From contig OX104113.1 in the NCBI GenBank assembly GCA_944474755.1, forward strand, positions 23,316,432 to 23,380,431: a stretch of DNA of 64,000 nt, written 5' to 3'. Below are positions 63,471 through 64,000 of this stretch, in pieces (position 1 is the first letter of the stretch; every line of letters starts with the position of its first letter). Origin of the DNA: Limnoperna fortunei. Its lineage: Eukaryota > Mollusca > Bivalvia > Mytilida > Modiolidae. The position numbers and the translations under genes are program-made. The notes beneath the pieces are model-generated. The model was not told the origin of the DNA, ran no database searches, and saw nothing but the letters and a program-made list of their open reading frames with translations.

Positions 63471-64000
63471 TAGCAGCAATGCTAAATTGTTATCAGGTGA
63501 TCGGTTAGCTGAATGTGTCTCAACTGTAATACATATAATAATAAATTAATCCTAAAACATTGAGGCATACAGTAGAACCTGAGATGAACAATGTACATTT
63601 AATATGGGGATGTCTACTGAAACTGGTATAAGACAGACAGAAGTGGATAGACTTTGTTGCTGCCCCACACAAAAGAGGTGTAATGGGCAGTAAGTATGTA
63701 AGTAATCCAAAAACAAACTTAACAATTTGAACAAGCATTTTATGACTTTAATCACAAACTAAACATAATGGGTTTTATATATTGTTCCAAAGCATAAACA
63801 ATAGGTATTTAATCAGTATAGCTAGGAAGATATATATTAACATTACATTAAATTAAGAACTTCAAAATTTTCAGTATTATTATTTGTAATACATGTACTA
63901 GTATTTGTAATATTACACAAATCAGACCAATTGTTTTTATCTGGCTACACAAGGCTGGAACTTCTAGTTTTAAAAGAATATTTTTTCATCTTGGGAATAA
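63471..64000. other. XDH intron upstream of w1, no exon seen
   Basis: I searched both strands for the 2Fe-2S motifs (CGxGGCGAC and CGFCTPG types) between 62455 and 64000 and found none, so the preceding exons are outside the window. Confidence 0.6.

Overview
The window is nuclear DNA of an animal. It is AT-rich, has long introns with GT-AG splice sites, and is crowded with minisatellites, small inverted-repeat elements, tRNA-derived SINEs carrying a conserved central domain, and one DIRS-type retrotransposon. This mixture suggests a mollusc, most likely a bivalve such as a mussel. The species assignment is inference. 

One host gene dominates. Xanthine dehydrogenase (XDH) lies on the minus strand from about 62.45 kb down to its stop codon at 8.42 kb. 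I placed 30 coding exon segments with compatible phases. Together they run from the linker after the iron-sulfur domains through the FAD domain and the whole molybdenum-cofactor domain to the C terminus, about 1,175 residues. The exons for the two 2Fe-2S domains (about 165 residues) must lie beyond position 64000.

The most striking point is at 26.3-27.3 kb. The exon that carries the molybdenum-cofactor motif [10 protein letters not shown] is present twice (27136-27327 and 26295-26486). Both copies are 192 bp, both are phase 0 at each end, both have good splice sites, and they encode 64-residue blocks that match at 43 of 64 positions. They differ at the residue equivalent to bovine XDH Arg880, which binds purines: one exon has Arg (XDH type) and the other has Tyr (as in some aldehyde oxidases). 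The layout predicts mutually exclusive splicing that swaps part of the substrate pocket within one gene.

Layout: 1-3.5 kb holds a Tnp2/CACTA-like transposase ORF (5' end off the window) followed by a region dense in short repeated motifs. 3.5-8.4 kb is intergenic with a minisatellite near the XDH 3' end. 8.4-62.5 kb is XDH. Its introns hold a 51-bp x 22 array (12.4-13.5 kb), a 52-bp array copying a splice donor (34.0-34.8 kb), a 5.8-kb 51-bp array of about 113 units with higher-order structure (39.5-45.3 kb), a 48-bp array (46.6-47.3 kb), a 30-bp array copying another splice donor (48.85-49.02 kb), and a nearly intact DIRS element (51.3-56.5 kb) in the same orientation as XDH. Several families of short elements with GC-rich inverted ends and internal tandem repeats are scattered throughout. 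62.5-64 kb has no recognisable exon.
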